A stretch of DNA of 64,000 nucleotides from a virus. Both the position numbers and the translations under genes were made by a program. The stretch covers positions 45,458 to 109,457 of the IMG/VR virus record IMGVR_UViG_3300032322_002674; one strand, given 5' to 3'. Positions 43,242-52,533 of the stretch are shown here, piece after piece. The number at the start of each line of letters is the position of its first letter. Position 1 is the first letter of the stretch. The notes under the pieces were generated by a model, which searched no databases, had not been told where the DNA came from, and saw nothing but the letters and a program-made list of their open reading frames with translations.

Positions 43242-43260
43242 TATTTATATAATAAATATT
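43242..43260. promoter_or_regulatory. Divergent candidate late promoter boxes between terminase and modular gene
   Basis: TATTTATA (43242-43249) faces the terminase ATG at 43266, 16 bases away. On the other strand ATATTTATT (43251-43259 region) faces the gene starting at 43231. The two boxes form a near-palindrome in a gap of only 34 bases. Confidence 0.4.
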
Positions 43261-43265
43261 CGTTA

Positions 43266-44936
43266 ATGGATAATAATTTATTTTTAGAATATGCACGTTG
43301 TTTAAGTGATTCAATTTACACAATTGAAACATATTTACAAACTTTTGATAAAACTCAAGGTGGATATGTTCCATTTAAACTATTCCCAAAACAAAAGGAA
43401 TTAATTGAAAATTATGAAAAGAATAATTTTGTTATATTAAAAAAACCAAGACAGGCAGGTATTACAACAACAACTGCAGCATGGGTTTCACATAGAGTTG
43501 GTCTTGCAGATGAATTAAGACCAGAAAGAATACTTCTTATTGCAAATAAACATGAAACTTCACAGAAATTTCTTGCTCAAGTAAAAGAATTTTTATCCCA
43601 ATACCCTAAATGGATGGATGTGTCTATTGCAAAAGATGCAGTAAAATGGAATGAAAAACATATAATACTTAAAAATGGTTCAGAAGTTAAGGCAGTTGCA
43701 ACATCAATTGACTCTTTAAGGGGTTATTCACCAACAATAGTTATATTTGATGAGGCAGCATTTATTGATAATGGTGATGAATTATGGAAGGCAACATTTC
43801 CATCACTATCAACTGGTGGTAAATGTTTTATGATTTCCACTACAAATGGTATGGACCCATTATATTTTGTTACTTATGATTCTTCTTTACAAGGAAAAAA
43901 TGACTTTAAAATAGTTGAAGTTGAATGGTGGCAAGACCCAAGATATAATAAAAATTTGGAATGGAGAAAAGATGATGATATAATTAAAAGTCAAGATTTG
44001 GATTTGGGTAAAGAATTAAAAAGAAAAGGTTATAAACCCTGGTCTCCCTGGTATGAAAATATGTGCAGACAAATGAATTGGAATCAAAGAGCAATTGCAC
44101 AAGAATTGGATGGTGATTTCGTTGGTTCTGGTGGTAATGTTATTGATGAAGAATATATTAAAATGCAAGAAGTTGAAAATGTATCAGAACCTATAAGAAA
44201 GGAAAATTTTGATGGTAATATGTGGATATGGAAAGACCCTGAATATGGTAAAAGATATATATTAAGTTGTGATGTATCTTCTTCTTTTGGTACAGATTAC
44301 TCAACAATACAAATAATTGATATTGAAAATAATGAACAAGTTGCAGAATATCAGGGTAAAATAAGACCAGATACATTTGCAGAATTAATATATGAATATT
44401 GGAAACGTTATGGTGGGTTAATAGTTCCTGATGTTACAGGTGGTATGGGATTAACTGTTATTCTTAAATTATACGAATTAGGTTTGGATAAAAAGAATAT
44501 GTATTATGATATACCAAAGGCAAAGATAATGAATGATAAATTTTCTCACTTAAAAACATCTGATGAAAAAATGCCAGGTTTCCAAATCCAATCAAATAGA
44601 GCATTAATTGTTGATGAATTTGAAAGACAAATAAGAATGAATGAGTTTAAAGTACGTTCTTCTCGTTTATGTAGTGAAATGAAAACATTTATTTATGATA
44701 GAAGTGGAAAACCAAACCATACAAAAAATACTCATGATGATTTAATAATGGGTTGTGCAATGGGGTTATATGTTATTCAAACTTCTTTAAAATTTATTGA
44801 TAAAAATATGAATCATGCAAAGGCAATACTTAATGCAATGATAAATGTAAATAACAAGGAAACTGTTTCTAATAATGAAAGATTTATTAGTCCAGAAAAT
44901 AAACAATATATGGATAATATGTGGTTGTTTAGGTAA
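43266..44936 (+). CDS. terL: Terminase large subunit (T4 gp17-like)
   Basis: The 556-residue protein has the adenine-site region LFPKQKELIENYEKN, Walker A VILKKPRQAGITT (about residues 57-69), motif III-like STTNG after VIFDEAAF (Walker B), and the C-terminal RuvC-like nuclease: SCDVSSSFGTD, PDVTGGMG and HDDLIMGCAM. Length is close to T4 gp17 (610). It pumps DNA into the prohead and cuts the concatemer. No small terminase gene is adjacent; the surrounding genes are on the opposite strand. Confidence 0.97.
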   Translation: MDNNLFLEYARCLSDSIYTIETYLQTFDKTQGGYVPFKLFPKQKELIENYEKNNFVILKKPRQAGITTTTAAWVSHRVGLADELRPERILLIANKHETSQKFLAQVKEFLSQYPKWMDVSIAKDAVKWNEKHIILKNGSEVKAVATSIDSLRGYSPTIVIFDEAAFIDNGDELWKATFPSLSTGGKCFMISTTNGMDPLYFVTYDSSLQGKNDFKIVEVEWWQDPRYNKNLEWRKDDDIIKSQDLDLGKELKRKGYKPWSPWYENMCRQMNWNQRAIAQELDGDFVGSGGNVIDEEYIKMQEVENVSEPIRKENFDGNMWIWKDPEYGKRYILSCDVSSSFGTDYSTIQIIDIENNEQVAEYQGKIRPDTFAELIYEYWKRYGGLIVPDVTGGMGLTVILKLYELGLDKKNMYYDIPKAKIMNDKFSHLKTSDEKMPGFQIQSNRALIVDEFERQIRMNEFKVRSSRLCSEMKTFIYDRSGKPNHTKNTHDDLIMGCAMGLYVIQTSLKFIDKNMNHAKAILNAMINVNNKETVSNNERFISPENKQYMDNMWLFR

Positions 44937-45174
44937 ACCAAATATCATCCATATACTTTAATAAGGAATACCCATATACAATAATATTCATAACCCAAAT
45001 AAATACTATTATAAAATTTGATTCTAATGTATATTCAATTGCGAAATAACAAGAAAAAATAAATATAAATAAATCAATAATATAAAGTATTTTTTTATTA
45101 TCAAAAAAGATTTTTGAACATAATAATGATAAAAAAATCATACTAAGGAATGCACTTAATGATACCATATCCAA
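44929..45174 (-). CDS. Small membrane protein
   Basis: The 81-residue product has two or three hydrophobic segments (SAFLSMIFLSLLCSKIFF; ILYIIDLFIFIFSCYFAI; FIIVFIWVMNIIVYGYSLL). It ends in the last codons of the convergent terminase gene and overlaps the next gene by 19 bases. Not recognised. Confidence 0.5.
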   Translation of the reverse strand: MDMVSLSAFLSMIFLSLLCSKIFFDNKKILYIIDLFIFIFSCYFAIEYTLESNFIIVFIWVMNIIVYGYSLLKYMDDIWFT

Positions 45175-45617
45175 TCAGGTTTAGGTCTGTTATGAAATTT
45201 ATTAATTTTATCATTTACTTTATTAAGAAAATATTTAAATCCTATTTTGTCAATCGGATTTTTTGATAAATTATGTTGTTTAAAAACATTAAAATCAATA
45301 TCAACATTAAATAAAATGTTGTTTTGATAATAAGGAATTTCGTAATTAATAAATTCATCAATAATTTCATTATCAACACCATATATTACTATTGGTGTAA
45401 AAGTATTTATTACATATTCTATATCACTTATTCTTAATCTTTTATAATGAATTTCATTATTATTGTTTAAACCAAATCGTTTAAGAAGTAATGGTCTATC
45501 AAAATTTTTCATTACATCAGTACCATTCCAAGACCATCCCAAAGAAATAAGTTTTTCCTGAAATTTTTTATTTTCTTTGGAATTACTAAAAATAACATAT
45601 AACCATTGTTTATTCAT
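45156..45617 (-). CDS. Hypothetical protein
   Basis: The 153-residue product starts MNKQWLYVIFSNSKENKKFQ and has LGWSW after a helix, like a family of T4-like phage proteins of unknown role. The C-terminus ends in PKPDWIWYH. Overlaps both neighbours by 8-19 bases. No motif gives a function. Confidence 0.5.
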   Translation of the reverse strand: MNKQWLYVIFSNSKENKKFQEKLISLGWSWNGTDVMKNFDRPLLLKRFGLNNNNEIHYKRLRISDIEYVINTFTPIVIYGVDNEIIDEFINYEIPYYQNNILFNVDIDFNVFKQHNLSKNPIDKIGFKYFLNKVNDKINKFHNRPKPDWIWYH

Positions 45618-45948
45618 ATTTATCCATTATTTTTAAAATATATTCGTTATGAATTTGATTTTGTATTTTATTATTATTTATTTTAAATATTTTTTTATCT
45701 TTATCAATATAAAGATATTCTTCATCTTTATAATTTGATTTAATAAAAATACCTTTTTTTGGGTTTAAAAATGATTGAAAAAGATTTTCAGAAATAACAC
45801 CCTTAAAAATATCACCTCTAAATATTTCTATATAATAATACACATTTGTAGTACCAAAATAAATGTTACCTATATCAATAACATCTTCACTTTTTATTGA
45901 AAAAATTGAACATTTTTTAATTTTAATTTCTTCTATTTGCCAGAACAT
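45610..45948 (-). CDS. Small protein with N-terminal MFWQIEEI motif
   Basis: A 112-residue protein starting MFWQIEEIKIKKCSIFSIKS, one of the two clearest copies of the N-terminal motif. The remainder is beta-rich (YYYIEIFRGDIFKGVISEN) and not assigned. Its start codon overlaps the stop codon of the upstream gene by one base and the DNA around it repeats that of the next copy. Confidence 0.5.
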   Translation of the reverse strand: MFWQIEEIKIKKCSIFSIKSEDVIDIGNIYFGTTNVYYYIEIFRGDIFKGVISENLFQSFLNPKKGIFIKSNYKDEEYLYIDKDKKIFKINNNKIQNQIHNEYILKIMDKYE

Positions 45949-46634
45949 TAGAATATATTAATTTTACTGTCATTTATATTAAAAATCAAATGTTTATATT
46001 TACATTTTACATAATTAACAACAGAATTTTTAAATGTTAAAGTACCATGTACTTTGGTCAAAGGAAAAATGTTTATATTAACACCATCTAAAGTTAAATC
46101 ACCAAAATATTCAGTACCCAATTTTTTAGGTAATTTAAAATTATTAATAGAGTTATTAGAAAGAATTTCCCTTATCATTTCTGATTTATATTTTTGCAAA
46201 CCATGAATATTATTAATATATCTATCAATTACTTCATTTTTAACTTCAATTATGTTATTGTTAATTATTTTAAATATATTTAAATCATTCATAATTACCA
46301 AAGTATTTTGATTATTATATTTCACATAATTTATCATAACACCAGTTGGTTTATCTTTTTTTATTGACATTTGGAATGTTTTCATACTATCTAAGTAGAA
46401 AATATTTTTATAGAAATATTTTATATCAGACTTAACAAAACTTTGCCATTCCTTTTGTGAAGGACTTGATTCTATTTTAAAAATCGTATTAATATCCCTT
46501 CTTTTAAATAAATTTAAAATTAAAGGAATATCTTCATTAGTAGTTTTTACAGTTTGTTTACTAATGTAGGTTTTTTTTATTCTTTGTTTCGGTATGAAAC
46601 AAGGTAATTTTAATTCTTCTATTTGCCAGAACAT
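45948..46634 (-). CDS. Protein with N-terminal MFWQIEEL motif and beta-solenoid-like end
   Basis: The 228-residue product starts MFWQIEELKLPCFIPKQ. Residues 165-228 have short strands (YFGDLTLDGVNINIFPLTKV, then GTLTFKNSVVNYVKC) like those of a small beta-helix. It shares the first codons with its neighbour 45610-45948 at DNA level, so the pair derive from a duplication of at least the N-terminal end. Function unknown. Confidence 0.5.
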   Translation of the reverse strand: MFWQIEELKLPCFIPKQRIKKTYISKQTVKTTNEDIPLILNLFKRRDINTIFKIESSPSQKEWQSFVKSDIKYFYKNIFYLDSMKTFQMSIKKDKPTGVMINYVKYNNQNTLVIMNDLNIFKIINNNIIEVKNEVIDRYINNIHGLQKYKSEMIREILSNNSINNFKLPKKLGTEYFGDLTLDGVNINIFPLTKVHGTLTFKNSVVNYVKCKYKHLIFNINDSKINIF

Positions 46635-46978
46635 TTTAGTATTTCTTTTACTTTCTTCTCTATTTTTTCTTTATTTGTAAAAGTTGAATTTAATTTTGTA
46701 CAATTAACGTAATTATTACCCAAGTAACAATTACCAACAATATCAATAATTATGTGTTCAAAATTTGAAATATTAGAAATAGTTAAAGAAGGAAATTTAA
46801 TATTATATAAAGTATTTTTTTTAATATAAAGAACTAAATTAACATTATAAATATTAGAATTAAGTTCCCATATTTCTCTTTTATATGGTTCTATTTTTTT
46901 TATTAAAGAATCTAAGGAATATCTACCCATCACTTTATTATCAAGATGAGTTACTTCCCAAAACAATTTTTTTCTCAT
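46619..46978 (-). CDS. Protein with N-terminal LFWEVTHL segment
   Basis: I place the start at 46978 (MRKKLFWEVTHLDNKVM), downstream of an out-of-character Phe-rich stretch that opens at 47014. The N-terminus resembles the FWxIEEI motif of the next two genes but has THL in place of EEI. The C-terminal half is beta-rich and then basic. Overlaps the next gene by 16 bases. It may be a third diverged member. Confidence 0.45.
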   Translation of the reverse strand: MRKKLFWEVTHLDNKVMGRYSLDSLIKKIEPYKREIWELNSNIYNVNLVLYIKKNTLYNIKFPSLTISNISNFEHIIIDIVGNCYLGNNYVNCTKLNSTFTNKEKIEKKVKEILKCSGK

Positions 46979-47016
46979 AATCTTAAATTTAAGAAAAAAA
47001 AATGAATTAATCAAAT

Positions 47017-49584
47017 TTAGAAAAAATTTGGGTTTAAGAATACTCCAGAAAAAGTTAATGGAGTGATTAAAGTGATATTATTTGGTCTGTTTTGAAACAA
47101 AACTTGTGATGCAACCAAACCAGAATTTTGGTTATTTAAAATAACCCTTTCAACACTCAATTCACAATTATCGTTCATAATAATTGAATTTCCTGATTGC
47201 CAAAATCCACATGTTGTAAGTAATCCATTAATTTTACCTACTTGTGGTAAAACTACTTTAGAATCAATTTGTAATGTAGAAAGTTCTGTTTCTAAATGTG
47301 GTGGTTGTTCATTTTTAAATTCAGAACCATAATCAATACCTTTTTTATATTGAAATTTTTGTCTATCAAATAAGGTATTTCTATATTTTTCACCACCTTT
47401 CCATATTGTAGTTGCAGGAATAAATTGTTGTATTAAACCAAACCAATAGGAATCAATTAAATTAATATATTGATTCATCATTATTTGATATGTTAAACCT
47501 TTTGAATCAATTCCACACTTTTCTAAAGAATTTAAATAATCTTCATAAATCATTCTTAATGTTGGGTAATAAGATACTGTTTTTCTTGTTCTTGCATCAA
47601 TAAATCTTTCATAACTTAATTTAATGAATTCTGAAAAAGTCATTGCAGATATTGATTTATCATAACCATAGGTAGGATACTTTGAAATATCGCAAAGTGG
47701 ATAATTGGTTTTATAAAAATTAAATACATCACATTCTATTGCCTTTGCTGGGTCTAAAAATAATGTTACTTCCTTTGTATTTATTATTAATTCACTTCTT
47801 TTTTCATTATAATTGGTTTCCCTTAATTCTAAATTATAATTTCTATTGGTTGTATTACCTGTATAAACCCAAGATTTTTTATTATCTTCTGTTAAATTTA
47901 AAATAAAACCAATATCACGAAATTTATCCATATATTTTTGACCAAAATCATAAGAACCTTCATGGTAAACATTTTCTTCAAACCAACCACCATTCATTTG
48001 AAAATAATAATCAAAAGTATTGGGTAGTTTATTAGGAAAACCTTCTTCGGAAATTGGGTAATCAGACATATTAATTGATAATCCTGATAAATTAATTAAA
48101 TTTAATTTTAATTGGTCATAATCTACAATATTATCTACTGTGTAAACATGTTCATTAAAATCAACTAAACAATCTGGTGCACCGATAAATCTAAACAAAA
48201 ATTCTAAAACTTTTCTTGTTCCTTTTCCTTTCCATAAAAATGAAGAATTTAAAATAATTCTTCTCCAAAGTTCAATGTCCATTTCTGATGGAGTTAAAAA
48301 AGTTTTATTGTTACCATAAATGGGTGAATCCCCTGTTGAAACAAAGAATTTTAATAAATCATTTTCGTTAATTGATTGTAAAACATCAAAACCTAAAACT
48401 TTTGCAAAATTTTTAACTAATTGGTCTGGTAAATTTTCTAATTCCCTATTGTATTGTATTGTTGATGAAAATGCAATAGAATCAATAAATAATTTTATTT
48501 CATCCAATTCCCTTCCATAAACTTTTAACATTTTATCAAATTTTAAATTTGGTGTATCAAATTCCTTTAAAACTGATGTGGTTAAAAATCTTGAAACTAA
48601 ATCAGTTTTATATTGGTCATAAGTTAATGCAAGATTATTTAAATCATTTAAATACAATTGATATAGACTGGTGTTAATATCAATATTATAACCATCTGAT
48701 GTGGGAAATGTGAAACTTTGTTCTGTAAAACTGGTAATTCCATTACTATCTTCTTCTATTACTGAAAAAGTTGCAGTATATTTTGGTGTAGTATCCCTAT
48801 TTAATAAATAAGATTGAAAATAAGAAATAGAATTAAAAAAATTATCAATTACATTTTGGATAGGTTTTATATGATAAGTTATAGAAAGTGAAGTATTACC
48901 ACTAAAAGGATTTCCTTCACAAACTATTGTTAAAAATCCAGTACTAACAGTAGTAGAACCAGTAAATTCCAATATTTTATAACCAGATTCAAAAGGTGGG
49001 AAAGAAATTTCGTAATTCAAAAAATTTGCAGAAATGTTTCTTAAATCATTTGTTGGTGAAAAAGAATTAATTAAAACATCTTCTTCCGTATAAGACATTT
49101 CAAAATTATTAACAAAAGAAGATACTGGAACATTAAAAGTTGATTTGTTTGTTAAAGAATCATAAACATTATTTAATACTGTAATTTTAACTTGACCATC
49201 AATAAGTGATGAAACAACTAAAGATGATGGAAATTTTTCAATAATATCTTCTATTTCAACTCTTATAAATTCTTTTAAAGAACCAAAATATGCATAGTTT
49301 TTTAAATTTTTTCTATCATAATTTAAAAATATCTTAATATTGTTTGATTCTATGTTTTCTGAATTACTTTCTAAATTAATTGTTTCTACTGTTATAGGAT
49401 TAGAAAAACTTCCTAAAGTATAATTTTTAACAAATCTTTCTTCTAAATTTGATGTAATTTCAAAGTTACCAAATGTAAAAAGTGAACTACCATTGGTTAT
49501 TTGCAAACCAACTAAGTTTGGTGAAAAATCACTTTTATTATATGCATCCGTTAAGGACTTTGGTATGACTTTTTTATTACTCAT
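47017..49584 (-). CDS. Large tail/baseplate structural protein with tail-protein-I-like core
   Basis: An 855-residue virion protein. The central part has FLWKGKGTRKVLEFLFRFIG at about residues 450-470, a pattern like the W-x-K-G-T-x-x-x-I-E-x-x-x of P2-type tail protein I, which links wedge and fibre. The end has FIPATTIWKGGEKYRNTLF then FDRQKFQYKKG, commonly seen in T4-like baseplate proteins. The first 250 residues are beta-rich. It lies next to gp25 and other baseplate-type genes. The exact T4 counterpart is not certain. Confidence 0.6.
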   Translation of the reverse strand: MSNKKVIPKSLTDAYNKSDFSPNLVGLQITNGSSLFTFGNFEITSNLEERFVKNYTLGSFSNPITVETINLESNSENIESNNIKIFLNYDRKNLKNYAYFGSLKEFIRVEIEDIIEKFPSSLVVSSLIDGQVKITVLNNVYDSLTNKSTFNVPVSSFVNNFEMSYTEEDVLINSFSPTNDLRNISANFLNYEISFPPFESGYKILEFTGSTTVSTGFLTIVCEGNPFSGNTSLSITYHIKPIQNVIDNFFNSISYFQSYLLNRDTTPKYTATFSVIEEDSNGITSFTEQSFTFPTSDGYNIDINTSLYQLYLNDLNNLALTYDQYKTDLVSRFLTTSVLKEFDTPNLKFDKMLKVYGRELDEIKLFIDSIAFSSTIQYNRELENLPDQLVKNFAKVLGFDVLQSINENDLLKFFVSTGDSPIYGNNKTFLTPSEMDIELWRRIILNSSFLWKGKGTRKVLEFLFRFIGAPDCLVDFNEHVYTVDNIVDYDQLKLNLINLSGLSINMSDYPISEEGFPNKLPNTFDYYFQMNGGWFEENVYHEGSYDFGQKYMDKFRDIGFILNLTEDNKKSWVYTGNTTNRNYNLELRETNYNEKRSELIINTKEVTLFLDPAKAIECDVFNFYKTNYPLCDISKYPTYGYDKSISAMTFSEFIKLSYERFIDARTRKTVSYYPTLRMIYEDYLNSLEKCGIDSKGLTYQIMMNQYINLIDSYWFGLIQQFIPATTIWKGGEKYRNTLFDRQKFQYKKGIDYGSEFKNEQPPHLETELSTLQIDSKVVLPQVGKINGLLTTCGFWQSGNSIIMNDNCELSVERVILNNQNSGLVASQVLFQNRPNNITLITPLTFSGVFLNPNFF

Positions 49585-51106
49585 TTGTTATATCACCCTC
49601 TTTTAGAATTTCAGTTAATGTTTCTATTAATGTTTTATAATTTGTTGCAAATTCTGATTTTTTAAAACCTTTATTAAAATGACCTTTACCTATTATCATT
49701 ATTTTAAATAATCCAAAAGTTGGCACTACTATAACTACAACTTCTGTATTACCATGAGTAAATTTTAAAAAACTATCAGTTATTTTATAATCCCAATAAT
49801 TACGTAAAACACCCAAATCTTCAATAACTTTTTTCCAAATTATATCTAATTTCTCAAAATTAAAAAATGTTTTTATGTCTTTTGCATTAATATTTTCAAT
49901 TCCTTTTGAAATAATGGTTTTAATATATTCTTCCTTTTGTTTTTCCTGTTCTTTTGCACGAGATTTTAAATTTAATACTTCATTTATATTTCTATTTTCA
50001 ATATACCATGTCATTTTATAATTTGATATACCAAGACCCATTTCATCAAGTCTAATTTTAATATATTTTAATTTTAATTCATCTGGGGCAAAATCAAATT
50101 CTTCATCTGATAAAACTGAACCTTTATGTTGGTTTTCAATTATATATTTAATGTATTTTAATTTTAAATCATTTGATAAAGAATTAAATTTTTCTTTTGT
50201 TAAACCAAAACCAACTTTACGATTGATAATGTTTTCAACATATTTTAATTTAATATTATCTGGTAATTTATCAAAAATATTATCTGGAATATCCCATTCA
50301 CCTTCCTCAATTTTCTTTGTATAATATTCTATTGCTTGTTTTTCCTGGTCATTTGCTCTGGATTTAATCTTATCACTTAAACTTTCACTTAATCTTTTTA
50401 TCCATAATTTAGATTTCTTTAAATCTTTTATATAATCACCAATAAATTCTTCTTTTAATGATAAATCATCCCACATATAGACTTCTAAGGTTTTTTGATA
50501 ACCTTTCATTACCTTCTTAATATTTTTTTCATCACTTAAATAACAATTAAGAAGTGTTGTTGGATAACCACCTTTTTGAATAACAAAATATTTTTCTTCA
50601 CCAATTAAAATATCCCCTATTACATAATCCAATTCTGTTTCATCCATAGGAATTCTTAGTCCACCTTTGGATATTTTAAAAGATTCAGAAATTGGTAAAT
50701 CAATAAAAGAAATAATTATAGGTGCATTTTTATTACCACCTAAAAAGTAACCCCATGCAGTAAATCCATCATCCCAAGATTGTTTAAAATAAGAATCAAA
50801 TGAATTATAATCATCATCCAATTTTTTATATTTATAGGGGTTATCATTGATAGGATAAATGTCATTAATGGGTATATAACAAATATAAAGGTAATTTGTA
50901 TTAACACCTTTATCAAATTTATAACCATCTTCATTACAATAAAAAAAACTTCTCGATTTACCCCAAATCCTAAATTCATTTTTTGAATGAATATTATAGG
51001 GTTTATTTACTTGAATAAATCCAGAATCAATTTTTTTATCAGAATAGTGATATAATTTCACCATCCCATTTTCTACTGTAAGTGATTTTAAGAAATTTTT
51101 ACCCAT
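49577..51106 (-). CDS. Modular protein: LYHYS domain, two LKSRA segments and helical repeats
   Basis: The 509-residue product begins with a domain holding VKLYHYSDKKIDSGF and EFRIWGKSRSFFYCNEDG, which I recognise only as a phage-type domain with some likeness to ADP-ribosyltransferase N-terminal strands (weak). DKIKSRANDQEKQAIEYY at about residue 245 and LNLKSRAKEQEKQKEEYI at about residue 376 are preceded by LSE and INE. Between them are helical repeats: TKEKFNSLSNDLKLKYIKYI and SDEEFDFAPDELKLKYIKIR. A cleaved, head-packaged polyprotein is inferred. Starts 4 bases before the next gene stop. Confidence 0.5.
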   Translation of the reverse strand: MGKNFLKSLTVENGMVKLYHYSDKKIDSGFIQVNKPYNIHSKNEFRIWGKSRSFFYCNEDGYKFDKGVNTNYLYICYIPINDIYPINDNPYKYKKLDDDYNSFDSYFKQSWDDGFTAWGYFLGGNKNAPIIISFIDLPISESFKISKGGLRIPMDETELDYVIGDILIGEEKYFVIQKGGYPTTLLNCYLSDEKNIKKVMKGYQKTLEVYMWDDLSLKEEFIGDYIKDLKKSKLWIKRLSESLSDKIKSRANDQEKQAIEYYTKKIEEGEWDIPDNIFDKLPDNIKLKYVENIINRKVGFGLTKEKFNSLSNDLKLKYIKYIIENQHKGSVLSDEEFDFAPDELKLKYIKIRLDEMGLGISNYKMTWYIENRNINEVLNLKSRAKEQEKQKEEYIKTIISKGIENINAKDIKTFFNFEKLDIIWKKVIEDLGVLRNYWDYKITDSFLKFTHGNTEVVVIVVPTFGLFKIMIIGKGHFNKGFKKSEFATNYKTLIETLTEILKEGDITNE

Positions 51107-51110
51107 TTAA

Positions 51111-51431
51111 TCATAAATATCTTATTACATAAACTATTCCTTCACGATAGTCAATAATACAAAAATATTCTAAAGAAGAGTGGTATTTTTCCTGAAATTC
51201 ATTATAAAAATTAGTGTATTCTTTTATTTTATCTTTATTCATTATTTTTAATAATTCATCATCACCTTTATTTAGTTTTAGTTTTAACCATTTATAATGT
51301 TTCATATTATCATCACCAGTATCATCAACAATAAAGGTTTGATTAACTTTTTTCCATACTTGTTCAGTCATTTTTTTGTATTCCCCATCTTCTATTTGAG
51401 AAAATAAATCCTTCATGTTATAAATTTTCAA
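51111..51431 (-). CDS. Hypothetical protein
   Basis: The 106-residue product (MKIYNMKDLFSQIEDGEYKK) is helical with aromatic residues; a second ATG at residue 6 could be the start. A middle segment has VDDTGDDNMKHYKWLKLK. It lies 4 bases from the modular gene and faces gp25 in divergent orientation. Not recognised. Confidence 0.45.
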   Translation of the reverse strand: MKIYNMKDLFSQIEDGEYKKMTEQVWKKVNQTFIVDDTGDDNMKHYKWLKLKLNKGDDELLKIMNKDKIKEYTNFYNEFQEKYHSSLEYFCIIDYREGIVYVIRYL

Positions 51432-51461
51432 AATAAATATATTAAAATAATATTTATTATT

Positions 51462-51839
51462 ATGAAAGGTATTAATATTAAATTCCCTTTTAGGGATGCA
51501 GAAGAAGGTAGTTTTTTAAAATTAAATAAAACTTCTATTGAAGCAATAAGAAGTAATTTAATTCATCTTATTATGACTGAAAAAGGTGAAAGATGGTATT
51601 TGCCAGAATTTGGAACAAACTTAAAAAAATATATCTTTGAGCAACAAGATAATTTTACAAGAAATGATATTAAACGTCAATTAAATGATGATATTAGTAA
51701 GTGGATTCCTAATTTGAATATTGATGAAATAACAGTTGAAGAAGATTCTACTAATGAATATGCAGTAGAAATAGAAATAAAATATAGTGTAACAGAAGAT
51801 GTATTTAGACAATCAGATGTTATTGTTGTGAAACTTTAA
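51462..51839 (+). CDS. gp25: Baseplate wedge protein gp25 (GPW/gp25 family)
   Basis: The 125-residue product shows the family pattern: an N-terminal basic strand (INIKFPFRDAEEGSFLKLN), then AIRSNLIHLIMTEKGERWYL with the T-x-x-G-E-R-x-x-x-P-x-F-G core, LPEFGTNLKKYIFE, and the final beta strands. T4 gp25 (132 residues) starts assembly of the baseplate wedge-sheath contact. It is the clearest baseplate gene in the window. It is isolated on the plus strand between minus-strand genes. Confidence 0.9.
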   Translation: MKGINIKFPFRDAEEGSFLKLNKTSIEAIRSNLIHLIMTEKGERWYLPEFGTNLKKYIFEQQDNFTRNDIKRQLNDDISKWIPNLNIDEITVEEDSTNEYAVEIEIKYSVTEDVFRQSDVIVVKL

Positions 51840-51871
51840 GATTTTATTTTTATCTCTATATTTTCACGAAT

Positions 51872-52426
51872 TTAAGTATTTAATGTTTTTTTTAATTCTA
51901 TTTCTATATTTTTAAGTATATAATCTGGTATTAAATTTTTAATTTGTATTATTTTTAATTCATCTGGAAATAGGTTTAGGTAATATTTAAATTGATATTC
52001 CGTTAAATGATACCTATCATCAATTCTATTTTTGATATAAGATAATTTATCTACTTTTTTAAGTAGATTGAATTGGTCATCAGATAAAAGATTATTTGAA
52101 AATCTACTTTTAATATTAACATATCGTTTTTTTAATTTAGTTGAAATAAAATCATATTCCCAATTAGATAAATTATAATGTTTTTCTATTCTTGTTCTTG
52201 TATATTTAATTTTTATTTTATTAGGTAGTAAAGACCATTGTTCAAAAGAGATGTTAGGTACGTAATTATCTTTTAAAAGATTTTTAAAATATAATTTTAT
52301 TAATTTTTTATTATTTTCTATTTTTAATAAATTAAAAAGATAATCTTGTAGATATAGACCTTGTTTTATTCTATAATGAATTTCTTTCCATAATTCCTCA
52401 ATTTGTTCTTTTGTAAGTTCTTCCAT
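51872..52426 (-). CDS. Helical-repeat protein
   Basis: The 184-residue protein has an N-terminal charged helix and then repeats of about 30 residues: SFEQWSLLPNKIKIKYTRTR, NWEYDFISTKLKKRYVNIKS, SDDQFNLLKKVDKLSYIKNR, TEYQFKYYLNLFPDELKIIQ. The pattern [S/T]xxQFxxLPxxLKxxYIxxR is the same as in the modular proteins at 26555, 39629 and 49577, but here it makes up the whole protein. Likely protein-protein binding, function unknown. Confidence 0.5.
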   Translation of the reverse strand: MEELTKEQIEELWKEIHYRIKQGLYLQDYLFNLLKIENNKKLIKLYFKNLLKDNYVPNISFEQWSLLPNKIKIKYTRTRIEKHYNLSNWEYDFISTKLKKRYVNIKSRFSNNLLSDDQFNLLKKVDKLSYIKNRIDDRYHLTEYQFKYYLNLFPDELKIIQIKNLIPDYILKNIEIELKKTLNT

Positions 52427-52502
52427 AAAATTATTTTTTCAGTAAAAATAGAAATAAAAAATTTATTTTTTAATGCAATTTTACTTTAATTTGGTTTTTA
52501 AG

Positions 52503-52510
52503 TATTTATA
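52503..52510 (+). promoter_or_regulatory. Candidate phage late-type promoter box TATTTATA
   Basis: TATTTATATTTATAA lies 24 bases before the ATG at 52534, at the head of the structural gene run 52534-59635. Confidence 0.4.
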
Positions 52511-52533
52511 TTTATAATAAATTTTATTTATAT

